NCBI RefSeq assembly: GCF_017948595.1
Contig: NZ_JAGFBV010000019.1
Coordinates: 1-64,000 of the forward strand
Source: Flavobacterium geliluteum
Lineage (GTDB): Bacteria > Bacteroidota > Bacteroidia > Flavobacteriales > Flavobacteriaceae
Direction: 5' to 3'
Length of the DNA stretch: 64,000 nucleotides
The notes beneath the pieces were generated by a model, which was not told the DNA's origin, ran no database searches, and saw only the letters and a program-made list of their open reading frames with translations. This document shows positions 1-8,520 of this stretch, one piece after another (the first letter of the stretch is position 1; every line of letters starts with the position of its first letter). The position numbers and the translations under genes were made by a program.

Positions 1-111
1 GATATTAAAAAATTATTCCCCAGAACAATACATGCTGTTACATTGGAAGGATTTCTAATAAAGCTTACATTGTTTGTATTCGGATTACAATTAAATAAAA
101 CAATTAACTAG
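1..111 (+). CDS. C-terminal fragment of a probable transposase (partial, enters from left edge)
   Basis: Frame 1 is open from the first base to a TAG at 109-111, giving 36 residues that include FPRTIHAVTLEGFLIKLTLF. The pattern FPRxIHAVTxxGFxxK resembles what I remember of the C-terminal end of IS982-family transposases, but this is recall, not a search. No start lies inside the window, so the gene begins further left. The sequence after the stop, around 112-130, could hold the right end of an insertion sequence. A different C-terminus cannot be excluded. Confidence 0.5.
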   Translation, partial: DIKKLFPRTIHAVTLEGFLIKLTLFVFGLQLNKTIN

Positions 112-167
112 CAACTTGAATTAATTAACAAAATACACGAGATTATCATTTAAATTTTAGCTACAAA

Positions 168-210
168 TTCACGAATTTTCATCCTGTAAAAAGTGCGGAA
201 AATTCGTGAA
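168..210. terminator. Hairpin downstream of the LLM oxidoreductase gene
   Basis: TTCACGAATTTTC (168-180) and GAAAATTCGTGAA (198-210) form a perfect 13-bp stem around a 17-nt loop, just beyond the stop of the minus-strand gene. Only a short T run follows on the minus strand, so termination is plausible but not strong. Confidence 0.5.
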
Positions 211-222
211 CTTGAAATATTT

Positions 223-1233
223 TTATAATGAATTATTCAAACTATTAATCACTTCTTTGGTCAGTTGAATACTTTTAAGTTTCAAATGATGATCAAAAAT
301 CGGACTGGTAACCATAAGTTCATCGATTTTTGCATATTCAATAAATTTTTTGAGATCTTTTGCCAATTGCTCTGGACTTCCGGTAAAAGTGCAAGCGGTC
401 ATCTGATCGACGTGAAAACGCTCTTCTTCGCTCATAATATCGTCTAAAGATGGTAAAGGCGGCTGTAAACCTTTGCGATCGTTTCGAATTAAATTCAAAA
501 ACATTTGATACAAACTCGTCGATAAAAACTGTGCTTCTTCATTAGTATCTGCTGCAACAATGTTAACGCAAGCCATTATTTTTGGTTTTTCTAAAGTGTC
601 AGAAGCCTGAAAATTTTCACGATAAAACTCAAAAGCCTGAATCATTTGGCGTGGAGCAAAATGCCCTGCAAAAGCATACGGCAATCCATAAGCGGCTGCA
701 AGTGCGGCACTTTCCATACTGGAACCTAAAATCCAAATCGGAACGTTTCTACCTTCAGCAGGAAAAGCGCGCACTTTTGCAGTGGCATTTTCAACAGAAA
801 AATAATCCTGAAGTTTGGTCACATTTTGGGGAAATCGCTGTGCTTGCTCAAAAAAGTCCTTTCGTATCGCTTCTGCTGTGGGCTGATCGGTTCCCGGCGC
901 TCTTCCCAAACCTAAATCAATACGGTCAGGATAGAGCGTTTCTAGTGTTCCGAATTGCTCGGCAACAATCAACGGTGAGTGATTAGGCAACATAATGCCC
1001 CCAGAACCCACCCTAATTTTTTGTGTTTGACTAGCAATATAACCAATCAAAACTACTGTCGCCGTACTCGCAACATGCGCCATATTATGATGCTCTGCCA
1101 ACCAAAAACGCTTGTAACCTAGTTCATCAGCGAGCTGAGCTAATTCTTTTGTTTTTTGAAAAGTTGCTGCTGCATTGCTATCCTGAGCGATAATAGCCAG
1201 TTCTAATATAGAGATTGAAATTGGGTCTTTCAT
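223..1233 (-). CDS. LLM class flavin-dependent oxidoreductase (luciferase-like)
   Basis: The 336-residue protein looks like a bacterial-luciferase-fold, flavin-dependent monooxygenase of the single-component MsnO8-like type. Visible features are the N-terminal strand PISISILELA, the segment RFWLAEHHNM near residues 42-51, RVGSGGIMLPNHSPL near 73-87 and DLGLGRAPGTDQ near 105-116, all typical of the TIM barrel that binds FMN(H2). These enzymes oxidise a small organic substrate with O2 in the cytoplasm; the substrate cannot be read from sequence. It is a single gene with a perfect -7 element 20 bases upstream and a hairpin at its 3' end. The family call is safe, the function open. Confidence 0.9.
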   Translation of the reverse strand: MKDPISISILELAIIAQDSNAAATFQKTKELAQLADELGYKRFWLAEHHNMAHVASTATVVLIGYIASQTQKIRVGSGGIMLPNHSPLIVAEQFGTLETLYPDRIDLGLGRAPGTDQPTAEAIRKDFFEQAQRFPQNVTKLQDYFSVENATAKVRAFPAEGRNVPIWILGSSMESAALAAAYGLPYAFAGHFAPRQMIQAFEFYRENFQASDTLEKPKIMACVNIVAADTNEEAQFLSTSLYQMFLNLIRNDRKGLQPPLPSLDDIMSEEERFHVDQMTACTFTGSPEQLAKDLKKFIEYAKIDELMVTSPIFDHHLKLKSIQLTKEVINSLNNSL

Positions 1234-1253
1234 GTTCTGTTTTTGCTTTGATA

Positions 1254-1261
1254 CAAAATTA
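1254..1261 (-). promoter_or_regulatory. -7 element (TAATTTTG) for the LLM oxidoreductase
   Basis: The minus strand reads TAATTTTG, a match to the Bacteroidota -7 consensus TAnnTTTG, 20 bases upstream of the start codon. I see no clear -33 TTTG at the expected distance. Confidence 0.45.
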
Positions 1262-1412
1262 ATTCATTTAAATCGAAGCGTTTTCTTTTGGTCTGTTAAT
1301 AGAATTATAATGTTTTGAAGTCATTTTGTCTGAAAACTATAATAATAGTATTCTAAAAATCAAATTTTCGGAAGAATTTCCAATCAATCAGAAAGTGAAA
1401 TGATTTTAACCC

Positions 1413-1420
1413 TAAATTTG
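1413..1420 (+). promoter_or_regulatory. -7 element (TAAATTTG) for the sigma-54-dependent response regulator
   Basis: TAAATTTG fits TAnnTTTG and lies 39 bases before the ATG at 1460. The -33 region is poor, which could mean weak or assisted transcription. Confidence 0.45.
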
Positions 1421-1459
1421 TACTTCGAAAGATACATTCGATTTTAGCCTTTCCCTCAA

Positions 1460-2800
1460 ATGATACATAAAATTTTAATAATAGACGACGAAGAAAAACT
1501 CAGAAGTCTGCTGGCACGCATTATAAAATCGGAAGGTTTTGAAGTGATAGAAGCCAAAGATTTGAAATCGGGTTTTAAAAAACTTGAACAAACAGATATT
1601 GATGTCGTCTTGTGCGATGTAAAATTACCAGACGGAAATGGCGTTGATTTTCTTCAAAATATAAAAAACAGTTTTCCTCTTATCGAAGTTATTTTGCTAA
1701 CGGCTTTTGGAAATATTGCTGATGGTGTTCAGGCGATGAAAAATGGTGCTTTTGATTATATTGTAAAAGGAGATGACAACGATAAAATCATTCCGCTTTT
1801 GTACAAAGCAGTCGAAAAGGCACATTTGCAAAAAAAGGTACAGCAACTCGAAAAACGCATTGGTGATAAATATTCTTTTACGACCATTATCGGAAAATCA
1901 AAAGGAATTGAACAAGTGATCGATCTTGCCAAAAAAGTCGCCAAAACCGACTCGACCGTTTTGCTCACTGGCGAAACTGGAACCGGAAAAGAGGTTTTTG
2001 CCCAGGCTATTCATGAAAATAGTACGCGTTCCGGTAAATCTTTTGTCGCACTCAATTGCAGTACATTTAGCAAAGAAATTCTGGAAAGCGAGCTTTTCGG
2101 ACACAAACAAGGCGCTTTTACCGGAGCTTTAAAAGACAAAAAAGGTTTTATTGAAGAAGCAAATGGTGGTACTTTATTTCTGGACGAAATTGGCGAAATG
2201 CCGATAGAATTACAAGCCAAATTATTACGTGTTTTAGAAACCAGCGAATACATTCCGATTGGTGATACGACTCCAAAAAAATCAAATTTTAGGTTGATTG
2301 CCGCAACAAATCGGGATTTAAAAACAGAAAGTGATGAACATCGTTTTCGTTCAGACTTATATTTCCGATTGAATATTTTCGAAATCAAACTTCCTCCGTT
2401 ACGCGAAAGAATCAAAGATATTGCTCCTATAACACACTATTTTGTAAAACAATTTTCTGAAAAAACGAATAAAAAAACTTTAACTGTTGAGAGTGATTTT
2501 CTTCAAAAACTAGAAAATTATTCGTGGCCGGGTAATATTCGAGAACTCAAAAATGTGATAGAACGCTCGGTTATTCTATGCAATGGCGATGTTTTGACAG
2601 CTGATGTTTTGCCCTACGAAATGCAATTTCAGCCTGAAAAAGCAACCAAATCGATGTCTGCATTTTCTATGCAAAGTATCGAAAAGCTCCATATACAGAA
2701 GGTTCTCAATTATACCAAAGGTAATAAAGCGGAAACTGCTCGATTACTTGAAATTGGAATTGCTACATTGTATCGAAAGTTAGAAGAGTATAATTTATAA
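1460..2800 (+). CDS. Sigma-54-dependent response regulator (NtrC type), probable regulator of kdp
   Basis: The 446-residue protein has three parts. The receiver domain (about 1-120) has acidic residues in LIIDDEE and the phospho-acceptor Asp53 in LCDVKLPDG. The AAA+ domain (about 140-370) has a Walker A GETGTGKE, the sigma-54 contact loop GAFTGA and a Walker B TLFLDEIGEM. The C-terminal Fis-type helix-turn-helix contains NKAETARLLEI. Such proteins, once phosphorylated, hydrolyse ATP to open sigma-54 promoters. In enterobacteria KdpE is instead an OmpR-type regulator, so here kdp control appears to have a different regulator class. The partner kinase is most likely encoded at 10931-12658. A terminator follows at 2953-2982. 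Confidence 0.93.
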   Translation: MIHKILIIDDEEKLRSLLARIIKSEGFEVIEAKDLKSGFKKLEQTDIDVVLCDVKLPDGNGVDFLQNIKNSFPLIEVILLTAFGNIADGVQAMKNGAFDYIVKGDDNDKIIPLLYKAVEKAHLQKKVQQLEKRIGDKYSFTTIIGKSKGIEQVIDLAKKVAKTDSTVLLTGETGTGKEVFAQAIHENSTRSGKSFVALNCSTFSKEILESELFGHKQGAFTGALKDKKGFIEEANGGTLFLDEIGEMPIELQAKLLRVLETSEYIPIGDTTPKKSNFRLIAATNRDLKTESDEHRFRSDLYFRLNIFEIKLPPLRERIKDIAPITHYFVKQFSEKTNKKTLTVESDFLQKLENYSWPGNIRELKNVIERSVILCNGDVLTADVLPYEMQFQPEKATKSMSAFSMQSIEKLHIQKVLNYTKGNKAETARLLEIGIATLYRKLEEYNL

Positions 2801-2810
2801 TTTCATCAGA

Positions 2811-2916
2811 TCCTGCAAGGTTTTCAAAACCTTGTACGTATTCTAATCCACTCCAATCTTTAAGAATTCAGCTGATTTAAAATTTAAACCTACAAGGTTT
2901 TGAAAACCTTGCAGGA
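2811..2916. repeat. Perfect 26-bp inverted repeat whose arms are themselves palindromic
   Basis: Bases 2811-2836 are the exact reverse complement of 2891-2916, with 54 bases between. Each arm is centred on its own palindrome, CAAGGTTTT-c-AAAACCTTG in the left arm. The element lies between the response-regulator stop and its terminator. The same kind of word (AGGTTT...AAACCT) appears again in the hairpin at 8319-8345. Confidence 0.85.
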
Positions 2917-2952
2917 ATCGGAACTGATCCGGACAAATCCTATCATTTCAAT

Positions 2953-2982
2953 AAAAGCTTATCATTTTGATAGGCTTTTTTT
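2953..2982 (+). terminator. Intrinsic terminator after the response regulator
   Basis: AAAAGC-TTATCA pairs with TGATA-GGCTTTT across a short TTT loop, with an imperfect step in the middle, and seven T's follow the GGC. Confidence 0.7.
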
Positions 2983-2992
2983 ATGCCTGATT

Positions 2993-3070
2993 TTTGGCAC
3001 GAAACAGCAACACCTTTATTGGCAACACTTTACCTCTTATTCCCTTTTTTAGGTCTGACTTTTGGCATAA
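2993..3070 (+). promoter_or_regulatory. Candidate sigma-54-like promoter region with three TTGGCA words
   Basis: TTGGCACG at 2994-3001 matches the sigma-54 -24 element exactly, but the following GC (3007-3008) is one base closer than the canonical -12 position. Two further words, TTGGCA near 3019 and TTGGCA near 3062, precede the ATG at 3098. The neighbouring GAFTGA-bearing regulator makes a sigma-54 promoter for the kdp operon plausible, but no single site is a perfect match. Confidence 0.35.
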
Positions 3071-3097
3071 GTGGGAAGAACATAAAAATTCATTCTC

Positions 3098-3379
3098 ATG
3101 AAAAATCAAGTTACCTCTATCTACAAACAAGCGGAACGTTTTGCTGACATTACAAAAAAATCTATAATCTCTGGTAATATCGTTCGCGCAAAAAAATGTC
3201 TGGCTCTTGCTGAACGTCTATTTATTACAGGAAGTATCGAAACTAAAAATGCCATTTCGAATGTGTATGTTTTTTCAGTTTCTTCTTTTATGGAAATGCG
3301 TCACTGCAATATTTCACATCTTTTTCCTCAAACGCTTAAAGCGGAATATATCAAACAAGTTAATACTTCGGGCGTCTAA
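3098..3379 (+). CDS. Small DUF7674-like protein at the head of the kdp operon
   Basis: The 93-residue soluble protein has no signal peptide. It opens with an amphipathic helical stretch (VTSIYKQAERFADITKKSI) and ends with HLFPQTLKAEYIKQVN, which fits my memory of a small uncharacterised family (DUF7674) found beside kdp genes in Bacteroidota. A CxxxAERL motif and HCN are the only notable polar clusters. It is the first gene after the TTGGCA-rich region, so it is probably co-transcribed with kdpFABC. Its function is unknown; a role in K+ regulation is only suggested by position. Confidence 0.7.
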   Translation: MKNQVTSIYKQAERFADITKKSIISGNIVRAKKCLALAERLFITGSIETKNAISNVYVFSVSSFMEMRHCNISHLFPQTLKAEYIKQVNTSGV

Positions 3380-3481
3380 TTAGTAAGATGTTTTCTGTGA
3401 TATGTTAAATGTTGTTTCCTTTTACAAATTACATTTCGCCTCTCACATGTCACATTTCACATTTTATTAAAATAAAAATCT

Positions 3482-3568
3482 ATGTTAATTACTATTCTTT
3501 TACTCGCATTGGCTATAGTGCTTTTTGCCATTTGTTTTAAATCAGTTGAATTTTTTGAAAAAATCTAA
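3482..3568 (+). CDS. 28-residue single-pass membrane peptide upstream of kdpF
   Basis: ATG at 3482 opens a frame encoding a hydrophobic helix (LITILLLALAIVLFAICF) with a short charged tail KSVEFFEKI, ending at TAA 3566-3568, three bases before the kdpF start. Tight spacing and composition support a real gene. It is not KdpF itself, whose recognisable tail YVLIKPEKF is in the next frame. It may be an additional small subunit or a coupling peptide. Confidence 0.6.
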   Translation: MLITILLLALAIVLFAICFKSVEFFEKI

Positions 3569-3571
3569 ACC

Positions 3572-3649
3572 ATGATCGCACTATTTATTGTTTCTATCGC
3601 TGTTTTCGCTTATTTGGTTTACGTATTAATCAAACCCGAAAAATTTTAA
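3572..3649 (+). CDS. kdpF: KdpF, small stabilising subunit of the K+-transporting ATPase
   Basis: The 25-residue peptide has a hydrophobic helix and the ending YVLIKPEKF, the hallmark of KdpF (general form YLxYxLxxPExF). In E. coli KdpF is a single-helix subunit that stabilises the KdpABC complex in the inner membrane. It lies between the 28-residue peptide and kdpA, as expected for kdpFABC. It is short enough for automated annotation to miss. Confidence 0.85.
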   Translation: MIALFIVSIAVFAYLVYVLIKPEKF

Positions 3650-3738
3650 ATCTTGTAAAAAGTTATAAGTGAGATGTTGAATGTTACATATCGGTCTCAT
3701 TTTACCTCTCACATTTTACAATTAACAAATCTCATAAC

Positions 3739-5460
3739 ATGAACACAGAATTATTTGGCATCATTAGTATTTTTATCGTTACGATAGTTTTAGCTATTCC
3801 TTTAGGAAAATATATTGCTAAAGTTTATTTGGGTGATAAAACATTTTTTGACCCGATTTTCAATCCAATTGAAAAATTTATTTTTAAAATTAGTGGAATC
3901 AATTCTACTGAAGAAATGAACTGGAAACAACACTTAAAAACACTTTTGAGTGTCAATATGGTTTGGTTCTTTCTTTGTTTCTTTATTTTATTGTTTCAGG
4001 GCTCTTTGTTTTTAAATCCTGATAACAACCCATCAATGAGTCCAGATTTGGCATTTAATACCGCTATTTCGTTTCTTGTCAATTGCAATTTACAGCACTA
4101 TTCTGGCGAAACAGGTCTTTCTTATTTATCACAAATATTCTTGATGTTCCTGCAGTTCGTTTCTGCTGGTGTCGGAATGGCTGCCGCTGCAATGGTTTTT
4201 ACAGCAATGAAAGAAAGAACAACCGACAAATTGGGTAATTTCTACAATTATTTCATCAAAAGTTGTACACGTATTTTATTGCCGCTTTCGGCTGTTGTGG
4301 CTGTAGTGCTATTGTTTAGCGGTACACCCATGACTTTTGAAGGAAAAGATGCTATAACAACCTTGCAAGGTGATCAGGTCGAAGTTTCCCGAGGCCCTGC
4401 TGCTGCCTTTATTGCTATTAAACATATTGGTACAAACGGTGGAGGTTTTTTTGGAGTTAACTCTGCACATCCATTAGAAAATCCTACTTATTTTACGAAT
4501 GCTGTCGAATTGTGGGCGCAATTAATTATTCCGTTTGCTATGATTTTTGCTTTAGGTTTTTATCTAAAGAAAACAAAATTTGCTTACGTTGTTTTTGGTG
4601 TAATGACGGTTGGCTTTTTACTTCTGGTCATCCCAACGGTGATAAGCGAAATTAACGGTAATCCCGCCATAGAAAAAATGGGAATTGCTCAAACAACTGG
4701 ATCTATGGAGGGCAAAGAAGTTCGGTTTGGCCCTGCCATTTCAGGCTTTTGGAGTATTGCCACCACGGTAATTTCTACTGGTTCTGTAAACAGTATGCAC
4801 GACAGTTCGATGCCCGTTTCTGGCACTATGGAATTGCTTGCCATGATGGTCAATGCCTTTTATGGCGGTTGCGGTGTTGGTTTCTTAAACTTTTATATTT
4901 TTATTATTCTGGCAGTATTTATTTCTGGATTAATGGTGGGTCGAACACCTGAATTTTTAGGTAAAAAAATCGAAGCTCGAGAAGTAAAAATTGCTGCTTT
5001 TATTGCTATTCTTCATCCCTTATTAATATTATCAGGAACAGCTTTGGCTTCTTATTTTGCTGCAAATAACACGGCAATGGGGTATTGGTTTAGCGGAAAC
5101 GCAACAGGTTGGTTGAATAATCCTGGACATCATGGATTTTCAGAAATGTTATATGAGTTTACTTCTAGTGCTGCCAATAATGGTTCTGGTTTTGAAGGTT
5201 TAGGCGATAACAATCCGTTTTGGAATATTACAACAGGAATTGTATTGTTATTGAGCCGTTTCATTCCAATTATTGGACCATTGGCGATAGCTGGATTACT
5301 CGCTAATAAAAAATATATCCCAGAAAGCGCAGGAACATTAAAAACAGATACTACCATTTTTGGAGTAATGGTTTTTGCTGTAATCGCCATTATTGCCGCC
5401 TTATCATTCTTTCCAGCACTGGCGCTTGGACCATTGGCTGAGTACTTTACTTTAAAATAA
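3739..5460 (+). CDS. kdpA: KdpA, potassium-binding channel-like subunit
   Basis: The 573-residue inner-membrane protein has about ten hydrophobic helices. It carries the superfamily-of-K-transporter filter loops: VNCNLQHYSGE (near 117), GTNGGGFFGVNSAHPLENPT (near 232), a serine/glycine loop around SVNSMHDSSMPVSG (near 350) and TSSAANNGSGFEGL (near 475). KdpA selects and conducts K+ within the high-affinity Kdp pump. The first filter reads VNCN where enterobacteria have TNTN. It lies 89 bases after kdpF and 11 before kdpB. Confidence 0.97.
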   Translation: MNTELFGIISIFIVTIVLAIPLGKYIAKVYLGDKTFFDPIFNPIEKFIFKISGINSTEEMNWKQHLKTLLSVNMVWFFLCFFILLFQGSLFLNPDNNPSMSPDLAFNTAISFLVNCNLQHYSGETGLSYLSQIFLMFLQFVSAGVGMAAAAMVFTAMKERTTDKLGNFYNYFIKSCTRILLPLSAVVAVVLLFSGTPMTFEGKDAITTLQGDQVEVSRGPAAAFIAIKHIGTNGGGFFGVNSAHPLENPTYFTNAVELWAQLIIPFAMIFALGFYLKKTKFAYVVFGVMTVGFLLLVIPTVISEINGNPAIEKMGIAQTTGSMEGKEVRFGPAISGFWSIATTVISTGSVNSMHDSSMPVSGTMELLAMMVNAFYGGCGVGFLNFYIFIILAVFISGLMVGRTPEFLGKKIEAREVKIAAFIAILHPLLILSGTALASYFAANNTAMGYWFSGNATGWLNNPGHHGFSEMLYEFTSSAANNGSGFEGLGDNNPFWNITTGIVLLLSRFIPIIGPLAIAGLLANKKYIPESAGTLKTDTTIFGVMVFAVIAIIAALSFFPALALGPLAEYFTLK

Positions 5461-5471
5461 TATAAAAGAAA

Positions 5472-7529
5472 ATGACTAATAATAAATCTACTTCATTGTT
5501 TGAAAGTAAGCAAGTAAAAGAAGCCTTAGTGCAATCTTTTGTAAAGCTTAACCCTAAAATAATGTTCAAAAATCCGGTAATGTTTACCGTAGAAATAGGA
5601 ACTGCAATTATGTTTGTTGTATGTGCCGCCATTTTATTTGGAGCACAAGATCAAGGTAGTTTTGCCTATAATTTTATTGTTTTTTTGATTTTACTCGCTA
5701 CGCTTTTGTTTGCCAATTTTGCCGAAGCTATTGCCGAAGCCAGAGGAAAAGCACAAGCTGATAGTTTAAGAAAAACGCGCGAAGAAACGCCAGCCAGACA
5801 AATTTTACCTAACGGAGAAATCAAAAATATCAGTTCTTCAGAATTAAAAAAAGGAGATGTTTTTGTTTGCGAAGCCAGTGATTTAATTGCTACTGATGGC
5901 GAAATCATCGAAGGTTTAGCCACCATTGACGAAAGTGCCATTACCGGAGAAAGTGCTCCCGTAATTCGCGAAGCAGGTGGTGACAAATCATCTGTCACTG
6001 GCGGAACAAAAGTGTTGTCTGACAAAATCAAAGTAATTGTAACTTCAGAACCTGGCGAAAGCTTTTTGGACAAAATGATCGCTTTGGTGGAAGGAGCAAG
6101 TCGCCAGAAAACACCAAACGAAATTGCGCTAACTATTTTATTAGCCGCCTTTACATTAATCTTCGTAATTGTGTGCGTTACACTAAAACCATTTGCAGAT
6201 TATGCCAACGCACCTATAACAATCGCTGCTTTTATTGCGCTGTTTGTGTGTTTGATTCCGACCACAATTGGTGGTTTACTTTCTGCAATTGGAATTGCAG
6301 GAATGGACAGAGCGTTGCGCGCCAACGTTATTACAAAATCAGGAAAAGCAGTTGAAACTGCCGGGGATATTGATGTACTGCTTTTGGATAAAACTGGAAC
6401 CATCACTATTGGAAACAGAAAAGCAACGAATTTCTATCCTGCAAAAGGCGTTTCTGAAGAAGATTTTATTAAGTCTGCAGTGTTAAGTTCATTGGCAGAT
6501 GACACTCCGGAAGGAAAAAGCATACTTGAATTAAGTGAAATATTAGATGTAAAAGGTACCCTAAAAGAAAGCATTTCACATCTTACAGATCACATTTCAC
6601 AAACTATAAAATTTACCGCAGAAACCCGAACTTCAGGAGTTGTTTTAAAAGACGGAACCAATATTAGAAAAGGTGCGCAGGACGCAGCCAAAAACATTGC
6701 ATTGCAGGCAGGAAATAATTTCCCTGAAGATATCGCAGAAAAAGTAATTGCTATTTCATCTAAAGGAGGAACGCCACTGGTTGTGATTAAAAACAATCAT
6801 GTTCAAGGAGTTATCGAACTACAGGATATTATCAAAACAGGCATGAAAGAACGTTTTGAGCGCTTACGCAAAATGGGGGTAAAAACGGTAATGGTTACCG
6901 GAGATAATCCTCTAACAGCAAAGTTTATCGCAGAAGCTGCCGGTGTAGATGACTTTATTGCCGAAGCAAAACCGGAGGATAAAATGAACTACATCAAAAA
7001 CGAACAAAATCTAGGCAAACTTGTTGCCATGATGGGTGACGGAACCAACGATGCTCCTGCCCTTGCGCAAGCCAATGTGGGTGTTGCCATGAACAGCGGA
7101 ACTCAAGCAGCAAAAGAAGCCGGAAACATGGTCGATCTTGACAATGACCCAACAAAATTGATCGAGATTATTGAGATCGGAAAACAGTTGTTGATGACTC
7201 GAGGAACTTTAACTACTTTCTCGATTGCCAATGACGTTGCCAAATATTTTGCTATTGTTCCTGCGCTTTTCATTACGGCAATTCCTGCGCTTGAAGGCTT
7301 GAATATCATGCGTTTGCACAGTCCAGAAAGTGCGATTCTATCTGCTGTGATTTTTAATGCCATTATTATTCCGATATTGATTCCGTTGGCGTTGAGAGGT
7401 GTTGATTATAAACCAATTGGTGCAAGTGCCATCCTAAAAAGAAACCTATTGATTTATGGATTAGGTGGTTTGATTGTTCCTTTTATCGGAATTAAATTAA
7501 TTGATTTACTTGTAACACTATTTATGTAA
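5472..7529 (+). CDS. kdpB: KdpB, P-type ATPase subunit of the K+ pump
   Basis: The 685-residue protein has the P-type ATPase signatures: actuator loop [14 protein letters not shown] near 153-166, the phosphorylated aspartate in [12 protein letters not shown] near 304-315, and the hinge [12 protein letters not shown] near 518-529. Transmembrane helices sit at about 35-90, 220-275 and 580-685. It couples ATP hydrolysis to K+ uptake through KdpA. The gene begins 11 bases after kdpA. The 100-base spacer to kdpC is filled by an inverted repeat. Confidence 0.98.
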   Translation: MTNNKSTSLFESKQVKEALVQSFVKLNPKIMFKNPVMFTVEIGTAIMFVVCAAILFGAQDQGSFAYNFIVFLILLATLLFANFAEAIAEARGKAQADSLRKTREETPARQILPNGEIKNISSSELKKGDVFVCEASDLIATDGEIIEGLATIDESAITGESAPVIREAGGDKSSVTGGTKVLSDKIKVIVTSEPGESFLDKMIALVEGASRQKTPNEIALTILLAAFTLIFVIVCVTLKPFADYANAPITIAAFIALFVCLIPTTIGGLLSAIGIAGMDRALRANVITKSGKAVETAGDIDVLLLDKTGTITIGNRKATNFYPAKGVSEEDFIKSAVLSSLADDTPEGKSILELSEILDVKGTLKESISHLTDHISQTIKFTAETRTSGVVLKDGTNIRKGAQDAAKNIALQAGNNFPEDIAEKVIAISSKGGTPLVVIKNNHVQGVIELQDIIKTGMKERFERLRKMGVKTVMVTGDNPLTAKFIAEAAGVDDFIAEAKPEDKMNYIKNEQNLGKLVAMMGDGTNDAPALAQANVGVAMNSGTQAAKEAGNMVDLDNDPTKLIEIIEIGKQLLMTRGTLTTFSIANDVAKYFAIVPALFITAIPALEGLNIMRLHSPESAILSAVIFNAIIIPILIPLALRGVDYKPIGASAILKRNLLIYGLGGLIVPFIGIKLIDLLVTLFM

Positions 7530-7530
7530 A

Positions 7531-7616
7531 TAAGTTACTAAGGTGCTGAGGCGCTAAGCTACTAAGTTTTTTCTTAGTCTCTTAGAAAGTTAGTTCCTTA
7601 GTAGCTCAGTAACTTA
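7531..7616. repeat. Imperfect long inverted repeat between kdpB and kdpC
   Basis: The 13-base word at 7554-7566 pairs with 7597-7609 with one mismatch, and outer TAAGTTACT (7531-7539) pairs with AGTAACTTA (7608-7616) in an alternative register. The spacer is built from degenerate copies of a word like CTAAGTTACTAAG. Confidence 0.65.
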
Positions 7617-7629
7617 GAAACTTAAAAAA

Positions 7630-8184
7630 ATGAAAAATATATTTTCAATCGTAAAATTCACCCTTTTGATAGTGGTTTTATTTGCCGTAATTTATCCTTT
7701 GGCAGTTTATGGAATTGCTCAATTTGCTCCCAATCAAGGAAAAGGAGAAACCATTTCGGTTAACGGAAAAGTGGTGGGATACCAGAAAATTGGCCAAAAA
7801 TTTGATCAATCGAATTATTTCTGGGGACGACCTTCGGCGGTAGATTATAATGCTGCGGGAAGTGGAGGAAGTAACAAAGGAGCTAGTAATAAAGAGTATC
7901 TTGCTTTGGTTCAAAAAAGAATTGATACTTTTTTAATTGTACATCCTTACTTAAAAAAATCGGAGATTCCAGCAGAAATGGTTACCGCTTCGGGAAGCGG
8001 ATTGGATCCGAATATTTCGCCAGAAGGCGCTTTGATTCAGGTAAAACGTGTGGCCAAAGAAAGAAAATTAGCTGAAGCTAAAGTAAAAGCTTTGGTGGAG
8101 TCTAAGATTAATACACCAAAAATTATGGGAACTCCGACGGTGAATGTTCTGGAATTGAATGTGGCTTTGGATCAGTTGAAGTAA
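7630..8184 (+). CDS. kdpC: KdpC, K+-ATPase accessory subunit
   Basis: The 184-residue protein has one N-terminal membrane helix (about 7-29, TLLIVVLFAVIYPLAVYGIA), then a periplasmic domain with FWGRPSAVDYNAAGSGGSNKG (near 64-84) and SGSGLDPNISPEGALIQVKRVA (near 121-142), both KdpC signatures. In the KdpFABC pump it raises the affinity of the complex. Length is normal for the family. After it come 330 bases of repeats before the next gene. Confidence 0.96.
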   Translation: MKNIFSIVKFTLLIVVLFAVIYPLAVYGIAQFAPNQGKGETISVNGKVVGYQKIGQKFDQSNYFWGRPSAVDYNAAGSGGSNKGASNKEYLALVQKRIDTFLIVHPYLKKSEIPAEMVTASGSGLDPNISPEGALIQVKRVAKERKLAEAKVKALVESKINTPKIMGTPTVNVLELNVALDQLK

Positions 8185-8243
8185 TTTTTAAGTTACTGAG
8201 ATTCTAAGTCGGTTAAGATTTTGAGCTTTTCATATATCCATTT

Positions 8244-8272
8244 TTGTCATCCCTCGTTCCTCGGGATGACAA
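8244..8272. repeat. Palindrome with TCGTTCCTC loop, copy a
   Basis: TTGTCATCCC (8244-8253) and GGGATGACAA (8263-8272) form a perfect 10-bp stem around the loop TCGTTCCTC. Two relatives with the same loop but different, compensated stems lie at 8488 and 10896. Confidence 0.8.
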
Positions 8273-8318
8273 GCAGACTGAAAAATTGAAATCGAAAAAT
8301 CAAACTTTAAAATTAATA

Positions 8319-8345
8319 CCTAACAGGTTTTAGAAACCTGTTAGG
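8319..8345. repeat. Perfect 12-bp palindrome CCTAACAGGTTT / AAACCTGTTAGG
   Basis: Stem arms are 8319-8330 and 8334-8345 with a TAG loop. No T run follows, so this is more likely a dispersed palindrome than a terminator for kdpC, though it could do both. Confidence 0.75.
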
Positions 8346-8376
8346 AAAATAAAAGTACTTTTGCCCCGAGTTTTCT

Positions 8377-8453
8377 AGCCCCGATAGTAGTGGAAATCCT
8401 TTTTCTTTTTTCTTTAAAAAGTAAAAGATTGAAACGAATAGCGGGAAATAGCT
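8377..8453 (+). ncRNA. Flavo-1-like structured RNA element, copy 1
   Basis: The element runs from AGCCCCGATAG to CGGGAAATAGCT, with a T-rich/A-rich central stem between ATCC and GAT. The outer pair CCCG (8380-8383) / CGGG (8442-8445) is replaced by CCTG/CAGG and CCAG/CTGG in the copies at 18333 and 23091, which is compensatory change. I believe this matches the Flavo-1 RNA motif reported from Flavobacteria, but no covariance model was run. It lies between kdpC and the outer-membrane protein gene. Confidence 0.6.
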
Positions 8454-8487
8454 TCTAAAAAACATACTGATAAAAACTAATGAGGAT

Positions 8488-8512
8488 GAGATTACTTCGT
8501 TCCTCGTAATGA
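8488..8512. repeat. Palindrome with TTCGTTCCTC loop, copy b, just before a start codon
   Basis: ATTAC (8491-8495) and GTAAT (8506-8510) enclose TTCGTTCCTC. The stem ends 10 bases before the ATG at 8521, in the place of a ribosome-binding region. Confidence 0.65.
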
Positions 8513-8520
8513 CATACAAA

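Noticed and set aside
2993..3015. A fully canonical sigma-54 promoter for kdp
   Set aside because: The -24 word is perfect but the GC of the -12 element is one base too close, so I report it only as a candidate.
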